Shown: positions 8,386 to 16,494 of the stretch, one piece after another
Position numbering within the stretch: position 1 is the stretch's first letter
How the letters are laid out: every line of letters starts with the position of its first letter
Source of the DNA: Streptomyces longispororuber
GTDB lineage: Bacteria; Actinomycetota; Actinomycetes; Streptomycetales; Streptomycetaceae
NCBI RefSeq assembly: GCF_024448165.1
Contig: NZ_JAMOLN010000044.1
Span: forward strand, 1 to 54,698
Reading direction: 5' to 3'
DNA length: 54,698 nucleotides
The notes under the pieces: model-generated
What the model was told of the DNA's origin: nothing
Database searches by the model: none
The model's input: the letters and a program-made list of their open reading frames with translations, nothing else
Translations under genes and position numbers: made by a program

Positions 8386-9312
8386 TCAGGACATCTGTCG
8401 CAGATCCCGCAGAGCGTCCACGACCTGACCGTGCACGCTTCCGGTCTGCGCGCCCGCTCCGACGTGCAGATCCGCCTCGAGGCCGTCGGCCTGCATGGCC
8501 TGGTGTCCGAACCGGACCCGGAACCGGACCAGACCGGCAGCGGTTCCTGCCCGCGTCCCGGGCACCTCCACGGCCAGGCCCACCTCACAGCCCGCGCCCC
8601 CGCCGTGTGCCGCGAGGACCTCCGCCACGTCCCGCACCATCGGAGACAGCGCCGCGTCGAGCTGGCCCCGCCGGATGCCGACCGACTGCGCGGCGAGGTC
8701 GACCCCGATGCCGCGCAGACCGGTCACGGTCAGCCGGACGCTCCTGGCGCTGTAGATGCCGTGCCGGTGCAGCACGTACACGGCGGTCAGCGCGGTCTGC
8801 ACGGCTCGGGTGACGGGCGGGTCGTCCGTCGTCGCCGGCACGTGCCAGGTGTGCTCCTCGTCGCGGAGCCTGCGGGGAGCACGCCCCGCCCTCAGGGCCT
8901 CGACGCCGGCGGGCCCGCTGTCCCCGAGGTGCCAGGAGCCGCCGGGACCGAAGGAGAGGAGCTGTCCCTCCTCGCCGATGGCGAGGACGGAGCCGTTCTC
9001 GGTGACACCGACCGGAAAGAGGCCGATGCGGAGTCCGGCGGACAGCCGGCTCAGCCGGACGAGCTGGAACCTGGCCCGCTCCGGGTCGATGGAGAACCCG
9101 GCGGCCGCCACTTCCGCGCCCGGTTCCACCGGCGCGTGGTCGAGGCCGTGGAACTCGCTCAGGAAGGCCCGCGCGGCAGGGAAGAGCGGGAAGGACACCG
9201 CGTAGCCCTCGGCGGCCGCCGCGAGCCGCAGCGCGGCGCGCAGCGCGTCCCGCTCGCCGTCGCCGCCGACGGGCGGGCCGGTCCGCTCCGCGGTCCGCCG
9301 GTGCACCGTCAT
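8386..9312 (-). CDS. SUKH-like immunity protein (SUKH-3 type N-terminal region)
   Basis: The 308-residue protein has a hydrophobic/aromatic N-terminal half (FPAARAFLSEFHGLDH; LRIGLFPVGVTENGSVLAIGEEGQ; HLGDSGPAGVEALRAG) that matches the SUKH-3 pattern. That pattern is a conserved FL.EFxGL, then PVG, then a strand-turn-strand with a terminal lG..A..AL..G. The C-terminal half (about 170-308) is not recognised. The ATG overlaps the stop of the upstream deaminase-like gene as ATGA and gives the start; the frame stays open upstream but there it shadows that gene. It lies last in the four-gene toxin locus, and SUKH proteins are common immunity proteins for nucleic-acid-targeting polymorphic toxins. 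A role against the adjacent deaminase domains is inference. Confidence 0.65.
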   Translation of the reverse strand: MTVHRRTAERTGPPVGGDGERDALRAALRLAAAAEGYAVSFPLFPAARAFLSEFHGLDHAPVEPGAEVAAAGFSIDPERARFQLVRLSRLSAGLRIGLFPVGVTENGSVLAIGEEGQLLSFGPGGSWHLGDSGPAGVEALRAGRAPRRLRDEEHTWHVPATTDDPPVTRAVQTALTAVYVLHRHGIYSARSVRLTVTGLRGIGVDLAAQSVGIRRGQLDAALSPMVRDVAEVLAAHGGGAGCEVGLAVEVPGTRAGTAAGLVRFRVRFGHQAMQADGLEADLHVGAGAQTGSVHGQVVDALRDLRQMS

Positions 9313-9698
9313 CCGTCGACCGATTCGATGCCCAGCCGCTCGATCAGGGCGGCGCACGACCAGCAGGGTTCCGCATGGCGGCCGTGCTCGGGGTCCCCGG
9401 CCGGGCGGACCTTCCGCGTCACCAGGGCCGACCCCGCGAAATGGCCCTTCGCCTCGTCGAGCGTCGTCGGCCCACCGATCGTCCGCTCCTGGTCCAGGCC
9501 CCACAACTGGTCGGAGATCAGTGCCGACTCCGCGCAGTACCCCACGAACGGCTCGCGCCGCGCGGGCGGAAGCTGCTGGAAGAACGCGGTGACCGCCGGG
9601 TGCAGATCCGGCTCCGCATCGGGGTCGAGATCGGTCTGGCTGTAGATCCTCCCGTGCACCAGGAGGGATGCCGCGGTCAGCGGAACGTGCTCAGGCAT
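9309..9698 (-). CDS. Stand-alone YwqJ-like deaminase domain (orphan toxin module)
   Basis: This 129-residue protein is a free-standing copy of the C-terminal domain of the toxin gene upstream. Both share a CAE.ALISD.L core (Cys55-Glu57 here), a later TR segment, and PCxSC (PCWSC, 111-115) before a terminal LGI. CAE plus PCxxC is the zinc-binding and catalytic signature of the cytidine-deaminase fold. It has no WXG-like N-terminus, signal peptide or membrane segment, so it cannot obviously be exported. Its ATG overlaps the SUKH-3 stop by 8 bases. It may be an orphan toxin cassette that swaps onto the full toxin by recombination, or a domesticated deaminase. Confidence 0.75.
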   Translation of the reverse strand: MPEHVPLTAASLLVHGRIYSQTDLDPDAEPDLHPAVTAFFQQLPPARREPFVGYCAESALISDQLWGLDQERTIGGPTTLDEAKGHFAGSALVTRKVRPAGDPEHGRHAEPCWSCAALIERLGIESVDG

Positions 9699-10167
9699 AG
9701 TAATCCTCCGCGTTCTCCAGCGGATATCCCCGCGAATAGCTCATCAGCGCCGCGTACTTGTCGTCGCCGAGGAAATACTCGCCGCTGTGATGCAGATAGA
9801 AGAACCGGCCCGCCTCGTCCATGAGGACCGTCCCCCCGTCATAGGTGTCGTGCGCGACGGGAAACACCTTCTTCCCCAGTCCGTCGGCGAGTTCCTGGAC
9901 GTCCTCCGCCGCCCCCCGGTACATGAGACGGGGGTTGAACTCCACCCGGTCGTCGGTGGACGCGTGCCGCGGCGCCACGAGGCCGACGTGCTCGCGCAGG
10001 AACGCGAGAGCGGGCTCGATGGCCTCGAGGTGGCCGCCGTCGGCACGGAAGTCCTCCAGGACGCTCGCCACCTCGGCGGCGGCGAGGTCGTCACACCGGC
10101 GCCCCGGGTGCCACCCGGCGTCCGACAGCCAGGCATCCACCGCCTCGGGCGACTTCAGTACGGGCAC
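9691..10167 (-). CDS. SUKH-3 family immunity protein
   Basis: The 158-residue protein shows a typical SUKH-3 layout: a helical start with GWHPGR, a later FLREHVGL, then KKVFPVAHDTYDGGTVLMDEAGRFFYLH and GEYFLGDDKYAAL. SUKH-3 proteins neutralise nuclease and deaminase toxins by direct binding. It lies 26 bases downstream of the toxin stop, in the same operon, the usual toxin-then-immunity order. Its stop overlaps the next gene by 8 bases, so production of the two should be coupled. The cognate toxin is inferred from position. Confidence 0.85.
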   Translation of the reverse strand: MPVLKSPEAVDAWLSDAGWHPGRRCDDLAAAEVASVLEDFRADGGHLEAIEPALAFLREHVGLVAPRHASTDDRVEFNPRLMYRGAAEDVQELADGLGKKVFPVAHDTYDGGTVLMDEAGRFFYLHHSGEYFLGDDKYAALMSYSRGYPLENAEDYYA

Positions 10168-10193
10168 GATTCTTGTCCTCTTTCGGTATTCGG

Positions 10194-11861
10194 TCAGACG
10201 GCCGTGATGCCGAGGAGCGGCAGCATGCGTTCACAGGACGGGCAGGGCTTCTTGTATTCTCCATGAGCCAGATATCCGGGCCGGTTCGGATTCATGTCAC
10301 CGATCTGCCGGGTGTGCACCTGAGCGCCTTCCATCACTCTCCTGACGTCCTCGGTGCTCCGCAGATCGACGCCGTCCCGCTCCGCTATGCCGTGCAGCCG
10401 GTCGGAGATCAGCGCCACTTCCGCGCACTGCCCGTGCCCCGTTCCCACCATCTCGCCCTCGGACTCCGCCTGCCGCCGCACGTCGTCCAGGGCGGACTGC
10501 AGCGCGGGATGCACGTCCAGCTTCTGCTGCGGGTCCGGATTCCCCGGATTCGCCTTCAGCTTCGACACGCTGGAATGCCCCGTCAGGACCCCGTCGTGCA
10601 ACAGGGCGCCCGAACACCCCTGCTTGATCCTTCCCTTGCCGAGCAGCGGCAGGCCGTCGGGCCCGTTGGAAGCCTTCTGGGCGTCGTCCGCGAGGCCCTT
10701 CGCCTCCTGGACCAGCGCTTGACGCTGGGCTTCCGGGCTGAGGTGGTCGACGTGCATCGCGTCCCGCCGGTAGTGCCGCATCCGGCCGGCGCTCCTGCCG
10801 TGCCAGCCGGGCTGCGGGTCCATCCGCCGGGGGCCGTTCCCGCCGCCCCCTGCGGATTCGCGTGCGTCGACCTTGGTCACGTCGATGCCGTCGGACTGTT
10901 TGCCGATCTTGTGGTCGTTCTCCTTGTGGTGCCGGGAGGCGCCCTTCACGCGGAGCGGTATCTCGTCGCTGACGTGCTTGGCGGTACGGGTGACCGACTT
11001 GGTGGCGGCGTTGAGCGCCTTCTCCAGGGCGTGGTCGAAGGACTTGGTGAACCCGTCCCGGCCCTTCGTCCGGCCGAACGCGCCCTTCGCCCTGCCCAGG
11101 TGGATGTGGGCCTTGCCGCCGAGATCCCCGCCGTGGAGGGAGACCTTGCCGGCGCCGTCCTCGAACTCGGCGTGGTCGATACGGGTGCGCTTGCCCCCAC
11201 CGACGCCAGCGCTCCCGCCGCCCGCGGACGCGAGGTCCAGACCGCCGCCTGAGCCACTCCCGGGGCCGTGGCCGTCACCACCGGGACGGAACGCGCCCTC
11301 GGCCAGGTCGAGTGCCGTGTCGACGGCGAGCTCCTCCAGCTTCGCCGTGACCGGCTCCGCCAGCTTGGCGGCGATCTCGGCGAGGATCTCCTCGATGGCC
11401 TCCTTCACCAGCCGCTTGGCGATCTGCCGCATCAGCACGATCTCGCCCGCGGCGGCAGCGGCCGAGATTCCCAACGTGACGCCGGACGCGGCGAGTTCGG
11501 CGACGATCGTCGCGGCGAGCACGCCCAGTTCGGCCGCCGCCTTCGTCTTCATCACGATGATGATGTCGGCGATCCGGTCGCACACGAACGCGAACGTCCG
11601 TGCCACGTCCGGGATCTTCTCCAAGTGACTGGCCTTCACATAGGACCAGTGCTTCTCCATGGAGTCGACCGCCCAGCCCTCCGAGGAGCTGAGGATCCGT
11701 GTGAACGCCTTGTGCGCGTCCCCGCCGTGGCCCTCGAACTTCTCCGCGAACTCGCGGAGCGAGTCGGCCATGTCGGTGTAGTCGTCCTCGTCCACGTTCG
11801 GCCAGTCGACCCCCACGAGGTCGAGTGCCTGGTCGACGATGTCCGGCAGCACGATGCCCAT
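10194..11861 (-). CDS. Type VII-type polymorphic toxin with C-terminal YwqJ-like deaminase domain
   Basis: The 555-residue protein has a helical N-terminal region (about 1-105) with conserved tryptophans, like WXG100/CpnT N-terminal secretion domains. A hydrophobic helical stretch follows (about 115-180), then a Gly/Ser-rich linker (about 210-245) and a basic middle part. The C-terminal deaminase domain covers about 417-555, with CAE at 479-481 and PCPSC at 539-543. Such proteins are exported by ESX-like systems and edit nucleic acid in competitors; deaminase toxins of this fold are known, but the substrate here cannot be told. The ATG at 11861 has GGGGGA 9 bases upstream and is chosen over the frame's first codon at 11915. 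No ESX machinery gene is in the window. Confidence 0.82.
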   Translation of the reverse strand: MGIVLPDIVDQALDLVGVDWPNVDEDDYTDMADSLREFAEKFEGHGGDAHKAFTRILSSSEGWAVDSMEKHWSYVKASHLEKIPDVARTFAFVCDRIADIIIVMKTKAAAELGVLAATIVAELAASGVTLGISAAAAAGEIVLMRQIAKRLVKEAIEEILAEIAAKLAEPVTAKLEELAVDTALDLAEGAFRPGGDGHGPGSGSGGGLDLASAGGGSAGVGGGKRTRIDHAEFEDGAGKVSLHGGDLGGKAHIHLGRAKGAFGRTKGRDGFTKSFDHALEKALNAATKSVTRTAKHVSDEIPLRVKGASRHHKENDHKIGKQSDGIDVTKVDARESAGGGGNGPRRMDPQPGWHGRSAGRMRHYRRDAMHVDHLSPEAQRQALVQEAKGLADDAQKASNGPDGLPLLGKGRIKQGCSGALLHDGVLTGHSSVSKLKANPGNPDPQQKLDVHPALQSALDDVRRQAESEGEMVGTGHGQCAEVALISDRLHGIAERDGVDLRSTEDVRRVMEGAQVHTRQIGDMNPNRPGYLAHGEYKKPCPSCERMLPLLGITAV

Positions 11862-12135
11862 GTCCCGTGATCCCCCGTGTCGTTCCGTGCTCCAGCAGTC
11901 AACAGCCGCGATCAACTAAACACTTCGCACACCCGTGCCACCAACGTGAGCTGGGACCTCAGTACAGAATTGAGACAACTCGACACCCGGCAAGGAACCG
12001 GTTCCCCTCGGCCGTCCCCTCCACGGAAAATCCCCACGCACCCCCATTGACCCTCGACTGACACGCGTCACACCATGACTCCGCACGTGAACTTACTGGT
12101 CAGTACAGCGGCTAGCGCCACCGTGGAGGTCACCG
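11862..12135. promoter_or_regulatory. Divergent promoter region between toxin and S15 peptidase
   Basis: The 274-base spacer is less GC-rich than its flanks and should hold both divergent promoters. TCAGTACAG occurs twice in the same orientation (11959-11967 and 12100-12108). The second copy overlaps a 12-base inverted repeat, TACTGGTCAGTA (12094-12105, 5-base arms), 30 bases before the peptidase start. That shape suits a TetR-type operator. TTGACC at 12047-12052 is a possible -35, but I see no convincing -10 at the right distance. Confidence 0.4.
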
Positions 12136-13917
12136 TTGCCCAGAACCCGTGCCGTGCTCGCGGCGGCCACCGCCGTCGTGGCCCTCGCCGCCCCGCTCGC
12201 CGGCACCGCACCCGCGGGCGCGGCGACCTCCGCCACCGGTCAATTCACGGTCACCGCGCTGACGTTCACGGTCCAGGCCGGAGGCCGCAGCTGCGTCGTG
12301 GACGCCGACCTCTACCGGCCCGCCGGAGTCGACGCGGCCCACCCGGCCCCCGCCGTCCTCACCACGAACGGCTTCGGCGGCAGCAAGTCCGACGGGTCCA
12401 CCGACGCCACCGCGAAGGCCTTCGCGCAGCGCGGATACGTCGGGCTCGCCTACTCCGGGCTCGGCTTCGGCCGGTCCGGCTGCCTGATCTCCCTGGACGA
12501 CCCGCGCATCGACGGAACGGCGGCCTCCGCCCTCGTCGACTTCCTGGCCGGGACCCGCGCCGCCGACGACGGCACCCGGGCCGACTTCGTGACCGCCGAC
12601 AAGAAGGGCGATCCGCGCGTCGGCATGATCGGCGGATCGTACGGCGGTGCCGTCCAGTTGGCCACCGCCTCGGTCGACCACCGCGTCGACGCCCTCGTCC
12701 CGCTGATCACCTGGAACGACCTGGCGTACTCGCTCGACCCGCAGAACGCCGCCGAACGCGACGTCCCCGGCGTCTTCAAGTGGCAGTGGACCAACGGCTT
12801 CTACCTGATGGGGGAGGGCCAGCCGCTGCTCGAACCCTCGCTCGACCCGTCCCGGATCAACAAGCTGAGCTGTCTGCACTTCGTGGACGACGCCTGCGCG
12901 ACGATCCGCACCCTCAACTCCGGCCGCTATCCGGCCGACCGGACCGGACGGCTGCTGCGCTACGCACGCAGCGTCTCCCCGGTCTCGTACCTCAAGGACG
13001 TGAAGGCGCCGACCCTGCTCGTCCAGGGGCAGGCGGACAGCCTCTTCAACCTGAACGAGGCGCAGGCGTCGTACCGGACCCTCAGGGCGAACGGCACCAC
13101 GGCCAGGATGATCTGGCAGTCCTGGGGCCACAGCGGCGGACTCACCGACCCGGCGAGCGGTGAACTCAACCTGTCCCAGGGCAACGTGGAGACGTCGTAC
13201 GTCGGCAAGCGGATCCTCGCCTGGTTCGACCGGTACCTGCACCACCGGAAGGGCGTCGACACCGGGCCCGCGTTCGCCTACTACCGCGACTGGATCGGCG
13301 ACCCGAACCGGACCTACGCGACCGCGTCGAGCGTGCCCGCGCTGTCGCGGAAGCTGTACCTGTCCGGCGACGGCAAGCTCGTCGACCACCCCGGGAAGGT
13401 CGTCCGCGGCAGCCGCGAGTACCGCAACTGGCTGATCCCCACCAGTCACTCCGAATCGTCCCTGGCCGGCCTCGTCGGACTGCCCGACCCGGCCCCGCAC
13501 GACACCCCCGGCACCTACCTCGACTGGACCACCGAGCCCCTCGCCCGCGCCACCGACGTGGTCGGCTCGCCGAAGGCCACCCTCAAGGTCGTCTCGCCGC
13601 GGACCGAACGCGTGCAGGACTCCGGGGACGCCGCCGACAAGCTCGTCCTCTTCGCGAAGCTGTACGACGTCGCGCCCGACGGGACCAGGACCCTCGTGCA
13701 CCGGCTCGTCGCCCCGGTCCGGGTGCCCGACGTCACCCGGCCGTTCACCGTCACCCTCCCCGGCATCGTGCACCGCTACGAGAAGGGGCACCGCATCCGG
13801 TTCGTGATCGCCGCGAGCGACGACGCGTACGGCGGCAACAAGGGGATCAGACCGGTCACCGTCACCAGCGCCCCCGAGGACACCGGAACGGTGGAGCTGC
13901 CGGTCGTCCCGGAGTAG
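12136..13917 (+). CDS. Secreted S15/CocE-type serine peptidase or acyl hydrolase
   Basis: The 593-residue protein starts with a signal peptide (basic start, hydrophobic run, AGAAT cleavage region near residue 30). An alpha/beta hydrolase core carries Ser168 in GGSYGG, Asp301 in GQADSLFN and His332 in WGHSGG. A C-terminal beta-rich jelly-roll part (about 400-593) is typical of X-Pro dipeptidyl-peptidase/CocE relatives. It therefore probably hydrolyses peptides or esters outside the cell. The start is a TTG at 12136: GGAGG lies 7 bases upstream, and no other start codon is close enough to give an intact signal peptide. An inverted repeat just upstream may be its operator. Confidence 0.9.
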   Translation: MPRTRAVLAAATAVVALAAPLAGTAPAGAATSATGQFTVTALTFTVQAGGRSCVVDADLYRPAGVDAAHPAPAVLTTNGFGGSKSDGSTDATAKAFAQRGYVGLAYSGLGFGRSGCLISLDDPRIDGTAASALVDFLAGTRAADDGTRADFVTADKKGDPRVGMIGGSYGGAVQLATASVDHRVDALVPLITWNDLAYSLDPQNAAERDVPGVFKWQWTNGFYLMGEGQPLLEPSLDPSRINKLSCLHFVDDACATIRTLNSGRYPADRTGRLLRYARSVSPVSYLKDVKAPTLLVQGQADSLFNLNEAQASYRTLRANGTTARMIWQSWGHSGGLTDPASGELNLSQGNVETSYVGKRILAWFDRYLHHRKGVDTGPAFAYYRDWIGDPNRTYATASSVPALSRKLYLSGDGKLVDHPGKVVRGSREYRNWLIPTSHSESSLAGLVGLPDPAPHDTPGTYLDWTTEPLARATDVVGSPKATLKVVSPRTERVQDSGDAADKLVLFAKLYDVAPDGTRTLVHRLVAPVRVPDVTRPFTVTLPGIVHRYEKGHRIRFVIAASDDAYGGNKGIRPVTVTSAPEDTGTVELPVVPE

Positions 13918-14044
13918 CCGGGCACCCGCCCGGCACCCGCCCTTCACCCGTACGGGCCCTCGGCCGGTGCGCGAGCGCCGCCTTCCCGCCCATGCTGGGC
14001 GAGGAGGCGGCGACGACCTCCGGGGGAACGACGGAAGGGTCACG

Positions 14045-14287
14045 ATGAGCCCCAAGGACACCGCGAGCTCGTCGAAGAGCGGCGGCTCCAGCGCGTTCAC
14101 GCCGGCCAGGATCGCGGTCCTGGCCCTGGCGGTCCTCGCCGTGATCTTCATCTTCGAGAACACCCGGCAGGTGAAGATCCGGCTGCTGATCCCCGAGGTC
14201 ACCATGCCGCTGTACCTGGCGCTCGCGGCCGTCTTCATCATCGGCGGGATCTGTGGGGGCTACTTCGTGGCGAGGAGACGCAAGTGA
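14045..14287 (+). CDS. LapA-domain (DUF1049-like) small membrane protein
   Basis: The 80-residue protein has a polar Ser/Lys-rich N-terminus and two membrane helices (about 22-40 and 54-73). The helices are separated by FENTRQVKIRLLIPEVTMP, the conserved loop of LapA/DUF1049 proteins, and the tail is basic (ARRRK). The start at 14045 follows GGAAGGG by about 8 bases; the frame is open further upstream but without homology. Its stop overlaps the next gene as GTGA, so the two are translationally coupled. Gram-negative LapA works with LapB in LPS assembly, but the actinomycete role is unknown. Confidence 0.8.
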   Translation: MSPKDTASSSKSGGSSAFTPARIAVLALAVLAVIFIFENTRQVKIRLLIPEVTMPLYLALAAVFIIGGICGGYFVARRRK

Positions 14288-14598
14288 GACGAGTGGCGAC
14301 GGTCACCGCGGGGGCCCTGCTGGCCCTGACGGTCCCGGTGGGCGCGGCGGTCGCGGCCGACGGGCCGCGGATGCCGGACTTCCGCGGCCGTGGACTGATG
14401 CACGTGTTCACGACGCTCGACTACCGCACCCAGGTCCAGGTGACCGACGTCGGCGGCGCCCACCGGCACGTGCTGTGGCCGCCGAGCTGGAAGGTCTGCA
14501 CCCAGTCACCGGACGTCGGCCGGGAGATCGGCGCCACCACGGTCCGGATCGGCGTCGTGAAGAACGGCGAGAAGTGCCCGAAGGCGGCCGCCGGATAG
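14284..14598 (+). CDS. Secreted single PASTA-like domain protein
   Basis: The 104-residue protein has a clear signal peptide (about 1-25, AVAADG cleavage region) followed by about 75 residues resembling one PASTA domain. It opens with MPDFRGRGL, has VCTQSPDVGREIG in the place of the usual SQDPAAG, and closes TVRIGVVKNGE. PASTA domains bind muropeptides or D-Ala-D-Ala-like ligands when attached to kinases or PBPs; here the domain is free. The GTG start overlaps the LapA-like gene (GTGA), so a joint envelope role is likely but unproven. Confidence 0.7.
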   Translation: MRRVATVTAGALLALTVPVGAAVAADGPRMPDFRGRGLMHVFTTLDYRTQVQVTDVGGAHRHVLWPPSWKVCTQSPDVGREIGATTVRIGVVKNGEKCPKAAAG

Positions 14599-14617
14599 CG
14601 GTCCGTAGGCTGGCCCG

Positions 14618-15172
14618 ATGACCGAGTACCTGGCCGAGGGCCCGCGCGTGGGCATACGGCCCTTCGCGCTCACGGACGCCGCCGAGTTCACCGCACGGGC
14701 CCGGGAGAGCGGGCGGCTGCACCGGCCCTGGCTCTTCCCGCCCACCGACGCGGCCGCCTTCGAGGCGTACGCGCGGCTGCTCGTCGAGGACCCGACGAAG
14801 CACGGCTTCCTGGTCTGCGAGCGGGCCGTCGGAACCGACGGCGCCACCGGAACCGACGGGACCATCGCCGGGTTCATCAACATCAACAACGTCGTCCTCG
14901 GCGGCTTCCGCAGCGGCGCCCTCGGCTACGGCGCCTTCGCGCACGCGGCCGGCCGCGGCCTGATGTCCGAGGGCCTCGGCCTCGTCGTCCGGTACGCGTT
15001 CGGGACGCTCGGGCTGCACCGTCTGGAGATCAACGTGCAGCCGGGCAACGCCGGATCCATCGCGCTCGCCCGCCGGGCCGGCTTCCGCCTCGAAGGGTTC
15101 TCGCCGGACTTCCTCTTCATCGACGGGGCCTGGCGCGATCACCAGCGGTGGGCGCTCACCGCTTCCGGTTGA
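14618..15172 (+). CDS. GNAT family N-acetyltransferase (RimJ/RimL-like)
   Basis: The 184-residue protein has the RimJ/RimL layout: a short-strand start (VGIRPFALTDAAEF), IAGFININNVVLG, then an acetyl-CoA loop region GRGLMSEGLGLVVRYAF. It continues with LHRLEINVQPGNAGSIALARRAGFRLEG and ends in WRDHQRWAL. It should transfer acetyl groups to an alpha-amino group of a protein or small molecule. A short internal duplication (GTDGATGTDGT, about residues 72-82) lengthens a loop. The 3' end overlaps the convergent DUF6204 gene by 17 bases. Confidence 0.9.
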   Translation: MTEYLAEGPRVGIRPFALTDAAEFTARARESGRLHRPWLFPPTDAAAFEAYARLLVEDPTKHGFLVCERAVGTDGATGTDGTIAGFININNVVLGGFRSGALGYGAFAHAAGRGLMSEGLGLVVRYAFGTLGLHRLEINVQPGNAGSIALARRAGFRLEGFSPDFLFIDGAWRDHQRWALTASG

Positions 15173-15491
15173 TCTTCATCGTGTCCATGTCGGTCACGGT
15201 GGAGCGCAGCTCGCCGTGCCCGTACCCGCGCTCCGCCAGGTGCGCCGTCGCCTGCTCCTCGGCGAGCGCGCCCGCCATCTCGTCGCCGTCGGCCGGGTCG
15301 GACGTGACGACGTAGCGCATCGAGAAGTGCTTCAGCGTCCGGTCGTACGCGAGCGAACCCTCCGGGCCGAACCGCATGCCCGCGATGCCCTCGTGCTCCG
15401 CCACCTCGGCGAGCAGCCGCTCGCGGGCGGGTGCGGTGAGACCGTCGAAGGTGCCGCGGACGATGACGCGATAGGTGTGCTGGTCGGCCAT
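15156..15491 (-). CDS. DUF6204-like small protein
   Basis: The 111-residue protein begins MADQHTYRVIVRGTFDGL and alternates strands and helices (YRVIVRG; FSMRYVVTS; ELRSTVTDMDTMKI), suggesting a ferredoxin-like or dimeric alpha/beta barrel fold. I believe it matches the family called DUF6204, common in Streptomyces and of unknown function. The ATG at 15491 has GAGGAG about 11 bases upstream; the longer open frame to 15635 overlaps the divergent arginase-fold gene and is not used. Confidence 0.72.
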   Translation of the reverse strand: MADQHTYRVIVRGTFDGLTAPARERLLAEVAEHEGIAGMRFGPEGSLAYDRTLKHFSMRYVVTSDPADGDEMAGALAEEQATAHLAERGYGHGELRSTVTDMDTMKINRKR

Positions 15492-15570
15492 GGTGCGGGT
15501 CGCTCCTCGTGCGTACTGCGGCGGGTCAGCCGGTTGAAAGCGCCAGGGTACGTCGATGAGGATGCTGCGC

Positions 15571-16470
15571 ATGCGGAATATCGTCGCCGTCGACGCCCCG
15601 TCGAACCTGGGCCTGCGCCCGCCCGCCCCCGGCACCGTGCCCGGTGTCTACAAGCTGGCCGGAGCCCTGCGCGAGCACGGCGTCGTCCGCAGGCTCGGCG
15701 CCTTCGAGGGCGGCGTCGTCGTGCCGCCGCGCTACGACCGCGGCGACTGGCAGGAGGGCGACGGGGTGTTCAACGCCGCCGCCATCGCCGCCTACACCGT
15801 CCGGCTCGCCGACCGGATCGAACGGCACGTGCGCGCCGGGGACTTCCCGCTGGTGCTCGGCGGGGACTGCTCGATCCAGCTCGGCGCGGCCCTCGCGCTG
15901 CGCCGCATCGGCCGGTACGGGCTCGCCGCCGTGGACGCCTCCGCCGACTTCCGGCACCCCGGGAACTCCGACCGGGTCGGCGCGGCGGGCGGCGAGGAGC
16001 TGGCGCTCGGCACCGGCCGCGGGCAGGACGACCTGACGGACATCGAAGGGCTGCGCCCGTACCTGCGCGACGAGGACGTACGGCTCTTCGGCGGGCGCGA
16101 CGCCTTCACCGACGACCGGGCCGAGCTCGCCGCGCTGAAGATCCCGAACGTGACGGTCGGCGAACTGCGCGAGTGGGGCGTCGAGGACGTCGTGCCCGGC
16201 TTCGTGCGGAGCCTGGAGGTGCCGGTCCTGGACGGATTCTGGGTGCACCTGGACGCCGACGTGCTCGACCCGACCGTCATGCCCGCCGTCGACAGCCCCG
16301 ATCCCGACGGGCTGCTGCCCGACGAGCTCCTCGCGCTGCTGCGGCCGTTGCTCGCCTCACCGCGTTGCGTCGGCATGAACGTCACGATCTACGACCCGGA
16401 TCTCGACCCCGACGGGACGGCGGGCGCCCTGCTCACCGATCTGATCGTGACGGCCTTTGCGCAATCCTGA
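15571..16470 (+). CDS. Arginase/agmatinase-fold protein with altered metal site
   Basis: The 299-residue protein has the ureohydrolase layout: GTVPGVYKLAGAL, then LVLGGDCSIQLG, VDASADFRHPGNSDRVG and FWVHLDADVLDPTVMP. The two manganese-site histidines of arginase are replaced: GGDHS reads GGDCS (Cys100) and DAHxD reads DASAD (Ser124). The four aspartates (Asp122, Asp126, Asp228, Asp230) remain. Enzymatic activity on arginine is therefore doubtful, and a different metal, substrate or a non-catalytic role is likely. ATGs at 15556, 15562 and 15571 are in frame. GAGG at 15558 lies 9 bases before the last, which I choose with moderate certainty. Confidence 0.85.
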   Translation: MRNIVAVDAPSNLGLRPPAPGTVPGVYKLAGALREHGVVRRLGAFEGGVVVPPRYDRGDWQEGDGVFNAAAIAAYTVRLADRIERHVRAGDFPLVLGGDCSIQLGAALALRRIGRYGLAAVDASADFRHPGNSDRVGAAGGEELALGTGRGQDDLTDIEGLRPYLRDEDVRLFGGRDAFTDDRAELAALKIPNVTVGELREWGVEDVVPGFVRSLEVPVLDGFWVHLDADVLDPTVMPAVDSPDPDGLLPDELLALLRPLLASPRCVGMNVTIYDPDLDPDGTAGALLTDLIVTAFAQS

Positions 16471-16494
16471 CCGGGGCAGACCCTGGTCAGCTCG

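Noticed and set aside
9700..11861. Complete type VII secretion locus
   Set aside because: Only the toxin and immunity genes are present; no EccC, EccB or mycosin homologue is in the window.
15546..15551. GGGTAC as a SigB -10 for the arginase-fold gene
   Set aside because: No GNNT lies 14-16 bases upstream, so the spacing does not fit the consensus.
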